The notes under the pieces: model-generated
Seen by the model: the letters and a program-made list of their open reading frames with translations, nothing else
Told to the model about the DNA's origin: nothing
Database searches by the model: none
NCBI GenBank assembly: GCA_032622095.1
Contig: CP136064.1
Span: 184,432,209-184,496,208 of the forward strand
From: Siphonodentalium dalli
Taxonomy: Eukaryota > Mollusca > Scaphopoda > Gadilida > Siphonodentaliidae
DNA: 64,000 nt
Direction of reading: 5' to 3'
Made by a program: the position numbers and the translations under genes
Part shown: positions 23,490 to 33,360 of the stretch, in pieces
Layout: every line of letters begins with the position of its first letter
Numbering within the stretch: the first letter of the stretch is position 1

Positions 23490-24199
23490 TATACTAGCCG
23501 ATGAGCCCGACGTTGTCCGGGCTATTCAAAAACCAAATTTCAAGTCGATAGCTCTACCCGTTTCCGAGATCTGGTCTGCGCATGCGCGAAGCTGGCGTCG
23601 CAAGCGACCGGATAAAATTCGTATCCGGGGCAAGATACATTCACATAGCAAATTTCAAGTCGATAGCTCCACCCGTTTCCGAGATCTCGTCTGCGCATGC
23701 ACGAAGCTGGCGTCGCTCGGGCTCCGCGACCCGATAAAATTCGTATCCGGGGCAAGATACATTCACATACCAAATTTCAAGTCGATAGCTCCACCCGTTT
23801 CCGAGATCTCGTCTGCGCATGCGCGAAGCTGGCGTCGCACGGGCTCGGCGACCCGATAAAATTCGTATCCGGGGCAAGATACATACACTTACCAAATTTC
23901 AAGTCGATAGCTCCACCCGTTTCCGAGATATCGTCTGCGCGAAGCTGGCGTCGCACGGGCTCGGCGACCCGATAAAATTCGTATCCGGGGCAAGATACAT
24001 TCACATAGCAAATTTCAAGTCGATAGCTCCACCCGTTTCCGAGATCTCATCTGCGCATGCGCGAAGCGGGTGCCGCACGGGCTCGGCAATACGACAACGA
24101 CGACCGCCTGGTCAAACTACATACACGTACCAAGTTTCGTCCCGATCGGTCGAGAATCGTAGATTTGTATAAATGACATACATACATACAGACAGACAT

Positions 24200-24232
<33 letters not shown>

Positions 24233-24240
24233 GGTCTTCA
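23490..24240 (+). repeat. Five-unit tandem array of about 125 bp with CAGA microsatellite tail
   Basis: Units start near 23525, 23640, 23760, 23885 and 24000. Each contains AAATTTCAAGTCGATAGCTC, CCCGTTTCCGAGAT, CTGCGC..GCGAAGCTGGCGTCGC and CGATAAAATTCGTATCCGGG. The block begins GATGAGCCCGACGTTGTCCG and ends with ACATACATAC then (CAGA)n at 24187-24230, the usual layout of a retroposed element with a microsatellite tail. Frames stay open in several phases because units lack stops. They code for repeated peptides without known homology. Confidence 0.7.
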
Positions 24241-24289
24241 AAATATATATGAGATATATGGATTCAATGTAAGTCAAAAAGGACAATTA

Positions 24290-24905
24290 CGAACACAATG
24301 CGTGCTTTCTGGAGTATAACGCAGGGAAGTTTGCCCACAATTAAAATTTTGGCAATAAAATAAAATTTTCAAAATATTTCTACTATTTTCTGAAATTTTC
24401 TTTAAAAATCATAAAATTCATGCAAAATTTTTCGTTACTAAATGAAGACATTATGTATAGAACGATATTTCGAGACGGAACCAACCATGAGTTCGCAAAA
24501 GGCATACTGTTCATATTCCAAATGCTATTTTTTGGAAAATGATAAAATGTTTTAATCTGTTGTGTGAGAATTTATGGCGAGTTTTTTTTTAATTCTTCAA
24601 TAAAATGTCCCTCAGATGGCAGAAAGGATGTAAAAAAAAAGAAGAGCTTATTCAACAAAATAAATGTTTTCTGGGGTTTCATATTTGGAATTTGGCCAAT
24701 AGAATGCGGATAAAATAAAAAATTCCCAAACGTTTGTAATTTTCTGAAATTTTCACTAAAAATCGCAAAATTCGCAAATAATTTAGAATGTTTGTCACTG
24801 CATGGACACATTATGTATGGAATCACCAATCTAGTTCGAACCAATCATCAATTCACAAGATGTATGCTGTTCTCCTTCCAAATACTTAAATTGTGGAAAT
24901 AATCA
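24290..24905. repeat. Divergent direct duplication of about 290 bp
   Basis: Two copies share TTTCTGAAATTTTC, AAAATC.(T/C)AAAATTC, ACATTATGTAT(A/G)GAA and the CTGTTC..TTCCAAAT segment. The first runs from about 24300 to 24560 and the second from about 24600 to 24900. AT-rich, non-coding. Confidence 0.5.
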
Positions 24906-25405
24906 AAAATAGAGGATGGTAAGTTTTATTGATATTCACGGGCAAACTATAACATGTAAACCACAATTGTTTATATCCCCGAGGCCATATAACACAACAT
25001 ATTTAATACATTGACCTTTTTTTCTTATGTGCGGAAACAAAATAAACGGAATGTACCCCTATGTGAAAAAACTACACATTTTTTACCCCAAATTTTGTGA
25101 CTAATTATGGAATATTTCTATTTCTTTACAAGTAAATGTCATCATATGTAGTTATCTGCAAACCGTAGCATATATATGAATTGTGCAACATTTCTAAGCT
25201 AGATAGTGTATGCTGACGTCACGTTGGTGATTTATTAAAACAGGTGAATTTCCAAAAATAAGAAAGGCGGCCATCTTGGATTTCAATTTGGCGGCAAACT
25301 GACCATGAACCAGGTCACATGACCAGAATAAAATCAATAAATAACCATTCCGCTATTAACATTTGAAGTAAAAATGAGGGTACATTTTATGCAAACAACC
25401 CCGCA
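24906..25405. other. Downstream flank and intron sequence, no gene recognised
   Basis: This is part of the last intron of the minus-strand gene. It contains an isolated GGCGGCCATCTTGGATTTCA (25267) related to the repeat at 16265. Nothing else was recognised. Confidence 0.4.
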
Positions 25406-25407
25406 CC

Positions 25408-27387
25408 TGGGGCCTATACTATAGAATTACAATTGCCGTGTTTCTCCACGTGGACAAACTGTCGAATACTATGGATACGATAATTTACAAGTGTGTGCGA
25501 CTCCCCGTCATTTACAAGAACAGACCAAATCCAGTACTATGGATCTTCGTTTTCTACGCGTGGAGGCGAACGCTTGTTAATGGGTAAAGGGAACTTACTC
25601 TAATATTATACATAAATGGATATAGCAATGCCTATATATATTTGAGTCATTTGGCGAGTGGTTTAGTGGATGTATAAAGTCAATGTTATGATAGGCAATG
25701 GGGAACACGAAAACTACTTGCGTGCACCATAATCCCAATGGCACAAGCAACGCGAAAATACACGAACGATTACAACATTTTACGCTGAACACGAGTACAA
25801 AATATCGTAAGCGAAAACTCTCAGTATAAGAGATAGATGTTTTATTGACCAACATCATAGAAGACAATATATAGCTGTTCATGACTTTCCTTGTATTTAC
25901 ATGGTTCATGGTCAAATATATTTAACGATGTATGTACGAACACAAAGGGATAGAGACGGATAGAGTATTCACAAATAAACCCCATCGACAGAAAAACCTA
26001 CACATGGTGATTATAGTGTCAGATTGAGCAGGGAAATTTTAACTGGTTGTCGTATACGTACGATTTCGATACATGTACAATGTAATTGAAAACAAACTGA
26101 ATTGCCGGAGATAATAGACCGATAAAAATATTTCCAAGTTAAAAGGGTGAAAATATATATTTCAAGTATATTTTCCAAAGGGTCGGTGTAACTTTTTGTT
26201 TAAGTAGAAACTTAGATTTAACAACCAAAATTACACTGAATGTAGGAAAACATCATACTAGTAGTATAAATTATAATTTGCAGTTACATTAGCTGGAAAA
26301 TGAGGTCATTGTAATGATTATAACCTATTCTCCAGTCTTAATTATTTTTAAATTCAGTGCCATTTTCTACCATGGAATCGCGGTAACATTCACGTATAAG
26401 GTCTCCGCTGCCCGAGTACACCTCGATCCCTGAACCAGAAAACTATATTTGCACCCCATTCGGTTGAAATTCTGCAATGGTTACTCAAGATTTCCAACTG
26501 TTAGAAATCCCCAAACCAACAATTCCAACCGATCGAAACTTCTGAACTAATTGCCATTTAACCCATAAATCAATCATCACTAACTTTGGGACGAAGATTA
26601 TTGTGATGCGCCAACACCCATTGAACGTCCCTGCGTGAGACATTCCCAATTGTTGAGTATTTTGATGAGAATCGCCCCCCGTCACAACATAATTTATGTG
26701 CAAACCCTTATTTATCAAAGCCAATTTGTCTATGTTTATGAACCCCATCTCAAAATATATCTATCTACGCCCATGCGTAATTTGAACCCATCATCTCAAT
26801 ATGACTACGATTTTATTGACCCGGTGAAACTTCGCACGTCGAGAAAGGGTTAATGCATGAGTGCGCAATACACAAAGCGATAATCCGACATATCGACATT
26901 CGCACGCGTTTCATTGCGGTGACAACCACTAATTCAGCCTCGTATACTTGTAATGTTAACACCGTGTTCTACCCGATTTGTGTTATGTCTGTACTATGGA
27001 ACTCCCTAAGTTGGTAATTTATCAGCCCGTCAAGCGAGTTCTTGTTTTTCCCCAAGTTAGACAAATCGAGTACTATAGAATAACAACAAGATGCAGCTTT
27101 GGGACACTCCAAACACAACAAAACCCGAGCAGCTTGCTGCTGAAATGAATCCCAGTTACAGAATGGCTCTCCCAGAACATTATATAAGTCAGTTCACAAC
27201 GATGTATGTTGTGAAAAAGGGTAATCGCCTATTGTTAAATTCCAATATCCAATGCAAGGAATTTACAAGAACACAATTGCTCGAGTACTATAGAACACAA
27301 GTCTAGCTTTACAAGACTGGGAAATTACCGACTAACGCTGTCCACGTGGAGAAACACGGCAATTGTAATTCTATAGTATAGGCCCCA
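25408..27387. mobile_element. 1.98 kb DNA element with perfect about 50 bp TIRs
   Basis: CCTGGGGCCTATACTATAG..., continuing through AATTACAATTGCCGTG and TTTCTCCACGTGGACA at 25408-25458, is exactly mirrored at 27337-27387. Subterminal copies of GAGTACTATAGAA or AGTACTATGGA(A/T) lie near both ends (25465, 25531, 26990, 27067, 27281) and resemble the TIR core itself. The longest interior frame (25595-25915 minus, 106 codons) has no transposase signature, so this is probably non-autonomous. It lies in the last intron of the minus-strand gene. Target duplications are not evident. Confidence 0.8.
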
Positions 27388-27475
27388 GGAGACTACACTA
27401 AATGTATACTTTTACAATTGATGCGATAATCTATTTAGTAAAGAAATGGTTAGTATAATAAAAACAATCTTTTAC

Positions 27476-27664
27476 CTGACGATGTCTCATAATCATCTAC
27501 GGTATTTGCTGATAACATCTTTCCTGTTCCACTGACGCCCACATTCATATCCCGTCGCAAACCGGTATATGTCTCACTTAACGGCTCACTGGGTTTCTTG
27601 CCATTGTTCTCTGTTTTACCAACGTATTTCATGTCTGAATCGGAAGAAGGAATCCATAGCAGTG
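27476..27664 (-). CDS. Probable cysteine-free linker exon (exon 8) of minus-strand gene
   Basis: A 189-nt open stretch (63 codons) is bounded on the minus strand by ...CACATGCTAG as acceptor and CAG|GTAAAA as donor. It is phase 1 at both ends, exactly as in every neighbouring exon. It joins exon 7 through GCA and the terminal exon through GAT. The product is hydrophilic, rich in Ser, Gly, Lys and Asp, and lacks cysteine. It reads as a spacer between CBM14 domains 7 and 8. The polypyrimidine tract before the acceptor is poor, so the 5' boundary is uncertain and the exon may be spurious. Confidence 0.45.
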
Positions 27665-28022
27665 CTAGCATGTGACCAGAAACAATACCATACCATCAAG
27701 GCGACAGTAACATCTTGAGACGCATTATATAGAATGGCATTTAAAGATGGTCTATATTTTCCGGGCCACAATTACAACAACAACATATTTTTTTTAAATC
27801 TCGATTTCAAGACTACATATAGCTATTTGATGAATGAAATACAGATAATACTGGAGATGGGGTATATTATTTGTCTATACAGGCATAACAAAGTGGTTTA
27901 TTTAGATCGTAGTTCGCAGTAAATCTCTCAGCTGATCCGCAAATTTCCGCGATCCGCAAATTTCCGCGATAGAGGCTGCTTACAAGATTAAGTTATCCCA
28001 CGAAATCAACCGATCATTTGAG

Positions 28023-28302
28023 ACTAGCCCATGCAGGACATTAAGTCAGCCCAAGATTTCCAAAGTCTTCGCTGCGATAACGTGATCGATATAAATAACT
28101 GGCTTCAGATGCAATTCCGCTAAACTTTTAATAGCACGCCCAAATATTCTGCTGACCGCATTTGTGATTAGTTGAAATTTGGTCAATAGTTTGTAACTTC
28201 CTGTTCGTGATACACTCTTCGTATTATTGGGATGTAAACCGAGTGACCCAATTTGCCATTGCCAAATTACCAAACAGGATTTAGTGTAACACAGACGGGC
28301 AA
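28023..28302 (-). repeat. Interspersed repeat X, copy 2 (inverted relative to copy 1)
   Basis: The reverse complement matches 1690-1992 over most of its length, including AATTGCATCTGAAGCCAGTT and TTATATCGATCACGTTATCG. Located in an intron of the minus-strand gene. Confidence 0.65.
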
Positions 28303-28689
28303 TGTAAATATATCGTTTTAAATGAATTGGCAGAAGATTTTTCCGAAAAGGTGTCCTCGATTCATATCTATTATTTTATACCCTGAACTCTAAACTGAAC
28401 TCTATAAAACTTGCTGGGAAGAGATAGACCACATTTAAAGGTCACGTTGGTTTCATAGACCCGAAAAGGGTAATTTGTTCTGATATGGTGTCAATGTAAA
28501 GTCAATTGAATTGAATTGAAGAGGTGTCAATATAAAGTCAATAAAATTGAATTTACATTGATAACATTCTAAACTTTATAGCAATCAGACAATTATGTCT
28601 TGATTGGAAAGACACACCACAAGCGGTTCAATCTAGAAGACGCTGGTTCAAACACTCACTCGTGTCCATAGGTCACACATTCGCCTATT

Positions 28690-28821
28690 TTGGGTCTGTA
28701 TACTAAATCCGGTAATTTATTGGACCATCGCCTTTTATATTCAACATAATATATGCAACAAATAAATGAATTTGAGCCACGACTTTGTGCAAAAATAGAC
28801 TCGTGTGCCATGATAGTGCAT
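28690..28821 (+). mobile_element. Partial copy of the GGTACTGT-type MITE
   Basis: CTAAATCCGGTAATTTATTGG, ACCATCGCCTTTTATATTC and AACATAATATATGCAACAAA match one arm of the intact element at 39111-39356. The other arm is missing. The palindromic MITE at 28822 follows immediately. Confidence 0.6.
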
Positions 28822-29152
28822 TAGGGCCATTGGAAACACCACCGCACCCGCACATATACAAATACACAACTCGTTAGAACGACTTCCAACAACTTGTTAT
28901 AACGACTTTCAACTCATTATAATGACTTGCAAGTCGAAATACCGACTACCAACAACTCGTTGCAACTCGTTATAACTAGTTCAAAGTCGTAAAAATGAAT
29001 TTCAAAACTCGTTATAACGACTTGCAAGTCGTTATAACGAGTTGTAAGTCGTTATAACGAGTTGTTGGAAGTCATTGTAACGACTTGCAAGTCGTTATAA
29101 CGAGTTGTGTATTTGTATATTTGGGGGTGAGGTGGTGTTTCGGGTGGCCCTA
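28822..29152. mobile_element. 331 bp MITE built of CGTTATAACG palindromes
   Basis: TAGGGCCA..GGAAACACCACC..CACCC and ATACAAATACACAACTCGTTA at the left are mirrored at the right end by TAACGAGTTGTGTATTTGTAT and GGTGGTGTTTC..TGGCCCTA, giving inverted ends of about 55 bp. The interior is a run of CAACTCGTTATAACGACTTGCAAGTCG units, each a palindrome. The right end lies only 32 bp from the donor of the exon at 29185-29427. Confidence 0.75.
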
Positions 29153-29184
29153 TTGCGCTCTCGTAGTACATACACTATACTTAC

Positions 29185-29427
29185 CCGAAACTTCCTTAAC
29201 TCGATTGTTCGAGTGTGACATCACCCTGTGGCCCGAGGAGGAGCAGTCTGATACGAGATCTTTGAAATTACACAACTGCATCTTGGTGTCGTAGAACGTT
29301 CCGGGAGGACAGTCAAACACATACTTCTTGCCAGCAACACATCGATAGAATTTCCCGCAATTTGTTTTGTCGCCATAGAAACCAGTTGCCAGGAAGTGAC
29401 ATTTGTCAGACTGGTCCATCAGTGCGG
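29185..29427 (-). CDS. CBM14 exon 7 of minus-strand gene
   Basis: A 243-nt phase 1-1 exon with acceptor TTGATTTCCCAG and donor GTAAGT. The CBM14 spacing is C-x13-C-x5-C-x9-C-x12-C-x8-C; the first loop is one residue longer than in exons 1-6. Key blocks are CHFLATGFYGDKTNC, GKFYRCVAGKKYVFDC and CPPGTFYDTKMQLC. A Ser- and charge-rich tail of about 20 residues follows. It is the most diverged of the internal domains. It joins the previous exon through GCC. The flanking introns hold the dimeric 2.1 kb element on one side and the 25408-27387 element on the other. Confidence 0.88.
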
Positions 29428-29925
29428 CTGGGAAATCAATAACATATGAATTACGGTACAACTAGATACATGTATATGTGACCTCGACTTTAAGTGATGT
29501 ATAGTGAGTAACCACGTGACAACTCATGCAACTCGTGCCCTGATTCACATATTTGTATGAGTTTACCGTGATTCAGCTATTGTCAACTCTGCATTTAAAT
29601 AATAGTAAAATATAGACAGACCTTGTTCTTATACCAATCAGAAATATGGCATAAGCAGTGTGTTATTGTCAAATGTTTTCCTTTGTTATGTAAACAAAAG
29701 CCGTAAAACGTTACAGAACCTGGCTTTTGTTTAGATCCGGATATGGTAAACATAAAGAGCGTTTTTGTTACTGTTTTCCTGATATGGAAATAATAAAGTG
29801 CGTTTATGTCATTTGTGTGTGATTAACCAATATAATTGCACTGTGTTATGTAAACAGAAGCAAAACTTATGTAACACGAGAAGGTTCTCGTTTACGTACA
29901 CCGTCGTACATCTTGACGACAATAT

Positions 29926-30634
29926 AACAATAACATGATTTTTGAGGGCGTTATGGTTTATTAACGGCCCGGCTGGAATGATTAACAGCCCAAGGGCCTA
30001 TTAGCGGCCCGAGACGAAGTCGAGGGACGCTAATAGGCCCGAGGGCTGTTAATCATTCCAGAGGGCCGTTAATAAACCATAATGCCCGATGAAATCATGT
30101 TATTACTATTATTACCACAGTTTTTGGACATTTTACCCATTTGAGGATTTAGTGGAATAATGAAGTAGATTAAGAGAGAAATATTTTCAAGAACATTTAA
30201 GTTTGATATCATTTGACTTGTCAGCTGACACGGACTGACGGAGTCTCGAAAATAGGACACGGGAAAACCCAGTATTGGAGACGAGTAACAACCAATGAGA
30301 GGTTGACAGCTAAAAGTATCAATGCATACTTATGCTTGATACAATAATTCAATCATATAGCGTGAATTCCAATCATAAAACCATTATAGTGTCGAGGAAA
30401 TCGGATACATCTTCCCATTATTTTCTTGAAATAAACACGCCATAATAATCGGAAGTTGAAGGGACGTAACTCTCGCGATAATAAACGAGATCTATAGTTT
30501 CCGGGCGGCGGGCCGATATTGAACTAGGCTTCTCATTATCGGCCCGCGGCCCGCTGTTTTGGTAACAATACGCTATTTGGAACGCCCCGAAAAACATTAT
30601 CAATGGCCTAGAGAACGCCCTATAAAGTGGTAAT
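29926..30634. mobile_element. 0.7 kb hairpin-containing insertion inside family-N MITE
   Basis: It is flanked by AATAT at 29921-29925 and 30635-30639, and it interrupts CTTGACGACAATAT|ACTATTTACGC, whose uninterrupted form is seen at 36893-36920. The left 180 bp (29930-30110) is a long imperfect hairpin, with AATAACATGATTT, TTATGGTTTATTAACGG and CTGGAATGATTAACAGCCC mirrored. The right part repeats GGCCCG..GGCCCGC palindromes (30505-30550). No coding region. Confidence 0.6.
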
Positions 30635-31258
30635 AATATACTATTTACGCACTGATTATATTTGGCATATGAACAAAACTATATATATTTTATTGTAATA
30701 CGACCCTGCCTAACTATGCTTAAAAGCCATGTCCTGATTGGCCAGTGGCCCGAGTTGCCATGGCTATCTCGTTCCAGTTTTGTGGTACAATTCTACTTTT
30801 TCCAATTGTACCACGAAAAAAATCGGTTTATTCAGATCGCCGCACGCGACTTTTCCCGTCTTTTCTAACTCCGCGCAAACGGGGCATCAACGGAGTACAC
30901 CCGCACCCGTATCCCTTTGAATTTTGCTACATCTTGACAATCTTGCGAATTTTCTAGCGATTTGTCGCTTGAAACCAGTTTGGTTGCCAATGAATATGGT
31001 CCAAATGATGTTATGGTATATTGATATATGTTACGACCAAAGAAAGTTACTTAATAAGTATATTAAATGACAAAATAAATCCATGGGGCCGGGCTGTGCA
31101 TTCGTCGATTCGAATCTCGATCATATTCGATATTTCGGAATCAAGTTGAAAATGAAAGCGTTTGTTCACCAGTACAGAAGGGGAATAAGATTAGTTTAGT
31201 AAACTAGATCATTTAGATCGCTTTGTGTAAGGAAAATGGTCCATAGTCGATGATCATA

Positions 31259-33360
31259 TGGGTGGTTCTCCCTTAAACGAGCAAATTGATGTCTCGTGTA
31301 CAATTGTTCCATAAAAATATGATTGTGCCACAAACAAGACCTATTGTGGCGTTCCATTTCACTGATGAGCATGTGGCACACCGTTATGATATAACAGTAT
31401 TGTAATATATCAACACATGCCTTTAGTTACATGATCAAAACAGCGAGAAAACACGAAAATCGCACTGTCTCATCGCCTAACTGCGAAATTTCATTTTATT
31501 CCTATTAAGTTATCTTACCTCTAATTGACAAACAACGTGCACTGTTATGTTATTTCTTGGACTCTTTATCTATTAATATCATTTATGATGCACGTTTTTC
31601 GTGGTTTGATGTAAATATTGACTCTGAAACATCGAAAATCGCCTGTCTCTAGAAATGTCCACACCGCGACATTATTTACAATATAGGCCATCCCGGTTCC
31701 ATTTTAACTAAGGGCAACAACCTACCATACGGATAAGAAAGTTTTGCCTTTTGACAATTTGTTTTGAAGATTTTGGACAATATAAAGAATCGAAACACAT
31801 GAAAAATGAGACGAAAATATGTGTACCCTCCAGCGAACCTTAATTAATGTCCACACCGCGACGCTATCAAAGGAACTAGAAAACATGTCGGGAGACTACC
31901 AAAATTGCTCAAATAGTACACATGGGGTGAAGAATCGTGAATAAAAACGAACGGACGCCTGACATAAACAGAAAATGAAAAAAAATGAAGAAAATATCAA
32001 AATTGTCCACACCGCGACATGTCCACACCGCGACGCAGAATAGCGTTACAGCCATCCACAGACACATTTCACGCTTAGAATATTTGGGTGGTTATGTTGT
32101 AAAATGGGTCAACACGATGTACATACACATATAGTTGTTATTGTATCCGGGGGGGGGGGGGGGGGGGGGTTGTGAGTGAGTTGGTGGGGGGGGGGGGTGT
32201 ACTCAGAGAGAAGCAGATGACAATTTAAAAATCAATTGTTTCGGTACTTTTCAACAATCGTACTGCCTGTGGGACGATTTCCGGCTCGTGTGGTATAGCA
32301 AAGGCGTCAATGACACATTTTGGGCCATCGTAATATCTCACTGACAATTCTATCTGATTGAGCTCATCGAAAAACCCCTAAATACAAAATTTCAGTTCGA
32401 TATCTTGAAACATGTAAGAGAAATCCATCGACATTGTTTTCTATTGTAAATTCTCTTTGCAATTTGGCGAACCCTTTGAGGAACAGAGTTTGATTGACGT
32501 ATGTTCACGTTGTCTACATCAGAGGTCAAATGGAAACTGTTCAAACTGCCTTCGGATTATGTGAGCTTGACATCTGTGGAAACTTTCCCAATAAAAAAAT
32601 CAACACCGTCTAGCAGGGAATCCACTTCAAATTTTCGTTTTTTCATAACTAGGGTCAGTTCCGCACTAAAAAAATATTGTCATTTTTTCAATCACACTTA
32701 AAATTTCTAAACAGCCACAACAGACTTCACCTTTAATGAATGGGCCTCTTGGCAAATGAAGTTTGTGGGAGAATGATTCCTTGAATTTTTGTCAACAGTT
32801 TACATTTAATTCATGCAACCAATCACAGCCCAGAGTGTTTTAACTGTGAAACTCTATACTCCTCCCGCAACCGCAGGGGGGAGCTGCCTATAGTATTTAC
32901 ACCAGTGTAACCTATATTCAAATGGCTGTATATCATAGACGACTCAACGTGCGGAGCTGCGCGATACGTCGTTTGGACGGATACACCATCGACTACTCCA
33001 TGATGTACAAGTTGAATATATACACATAACGATAATTCAACTATTAAAGGGCACATGTCAACAAAGTGGCTCAATTTTGTTTGGTTTCCATTAATCATGA
33101 TATTCGAATTAAACACAAGTTTTGGAGAAAGAGCGAATTTGACAATGACGTCGCCCTGATTCAACCCAAAAACGTCATTGGCACATGCCGTAATGAACGT
33201 CCTTGATTGACCTTGATCTTGCCCTATAATTTTGCCAACTGTCATTTTTGTGGTCACCAATATCTGTGCTACATACTCCTTAAAATTCATCGGCATGTGA
33301 CATATTTAATTTTTTCAGAATTTTATGGACGAATTTGTTCATTTAAGGGAGAATCACCCA
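31259..33360. mobile_element. 2.1 kb TIR element, unit 1 of a head-to-tail dimer
   Basis: It starts TGGGTGGTTCTCCCTTAAAC and ends GTTCATTTAAGGGAGAATCACCCA, an inverted repeat of about 28 bp with three mismatches. TA precedes it at 31257-31258, and TA also follows unit 2 at 35455-35456, fitting a Tc1/mariner-type target. The unit has four same-strand copies of TGTCCACACCGCGAC (31656, 31848, 32004, 32020), two poly-G runs (about 32149-32169 and 32186-32197) and a 157-codon minus-strand frame (32823-33296). That frame matches no transposase I recognise. No DDE motif arrangement is visible, so the element may be non-autonomous. Confidence 0.85.
32823..33296 (-). CDS. Unrecognised 157-codon frame in 2.1 kb element, unit 1 (tentative)
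   Basis: An ATG-initiated frame that starts MPMNFKEYVAQILVTTKM and contains ITACANDVFGLNQGDVIVKF. I recognise no family, signal peptide or zinc-binding motif. Most of the encoded segment is compatible with a small soluble protein. The stop lies about 460 bp from the left TIR of unit 2. It is identical in unit 2 (34917-35390), which says little because the DNA copies are identical. It could be an exon of a spliced transposase, a captured host fragment or a chance frame. Confidence 0.3.
   Translation of the reverse strand: MPMNFKEYVAQILVTTKMTVGKIIGQDQGQSRTFITACANDVFGLNQGDVIVKFALSPKLVFNSNIMINGNQTKLSHFVDMCPLIVELSLCVYIQLVHHGVVDGVSVQTTYRAAPHVESSMIYSHLNIGYTGVNTIGSSPLRLREEYRVSQLKHSGL

Noticed and set aside
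23437-23859. 140-codon plus-strand protein with repeated peptides
   Set aside because: Frames stay open in several phases of the about 125 bp tandem array. No start context, splicing or known domain.
31656-32034. CRISPR-like spaced repeats (TGTCCACACCGCGAC)
   Set aside because: Only four 15-mers with irregular spacing, inside a eukaryotic transposon. No cas genes.
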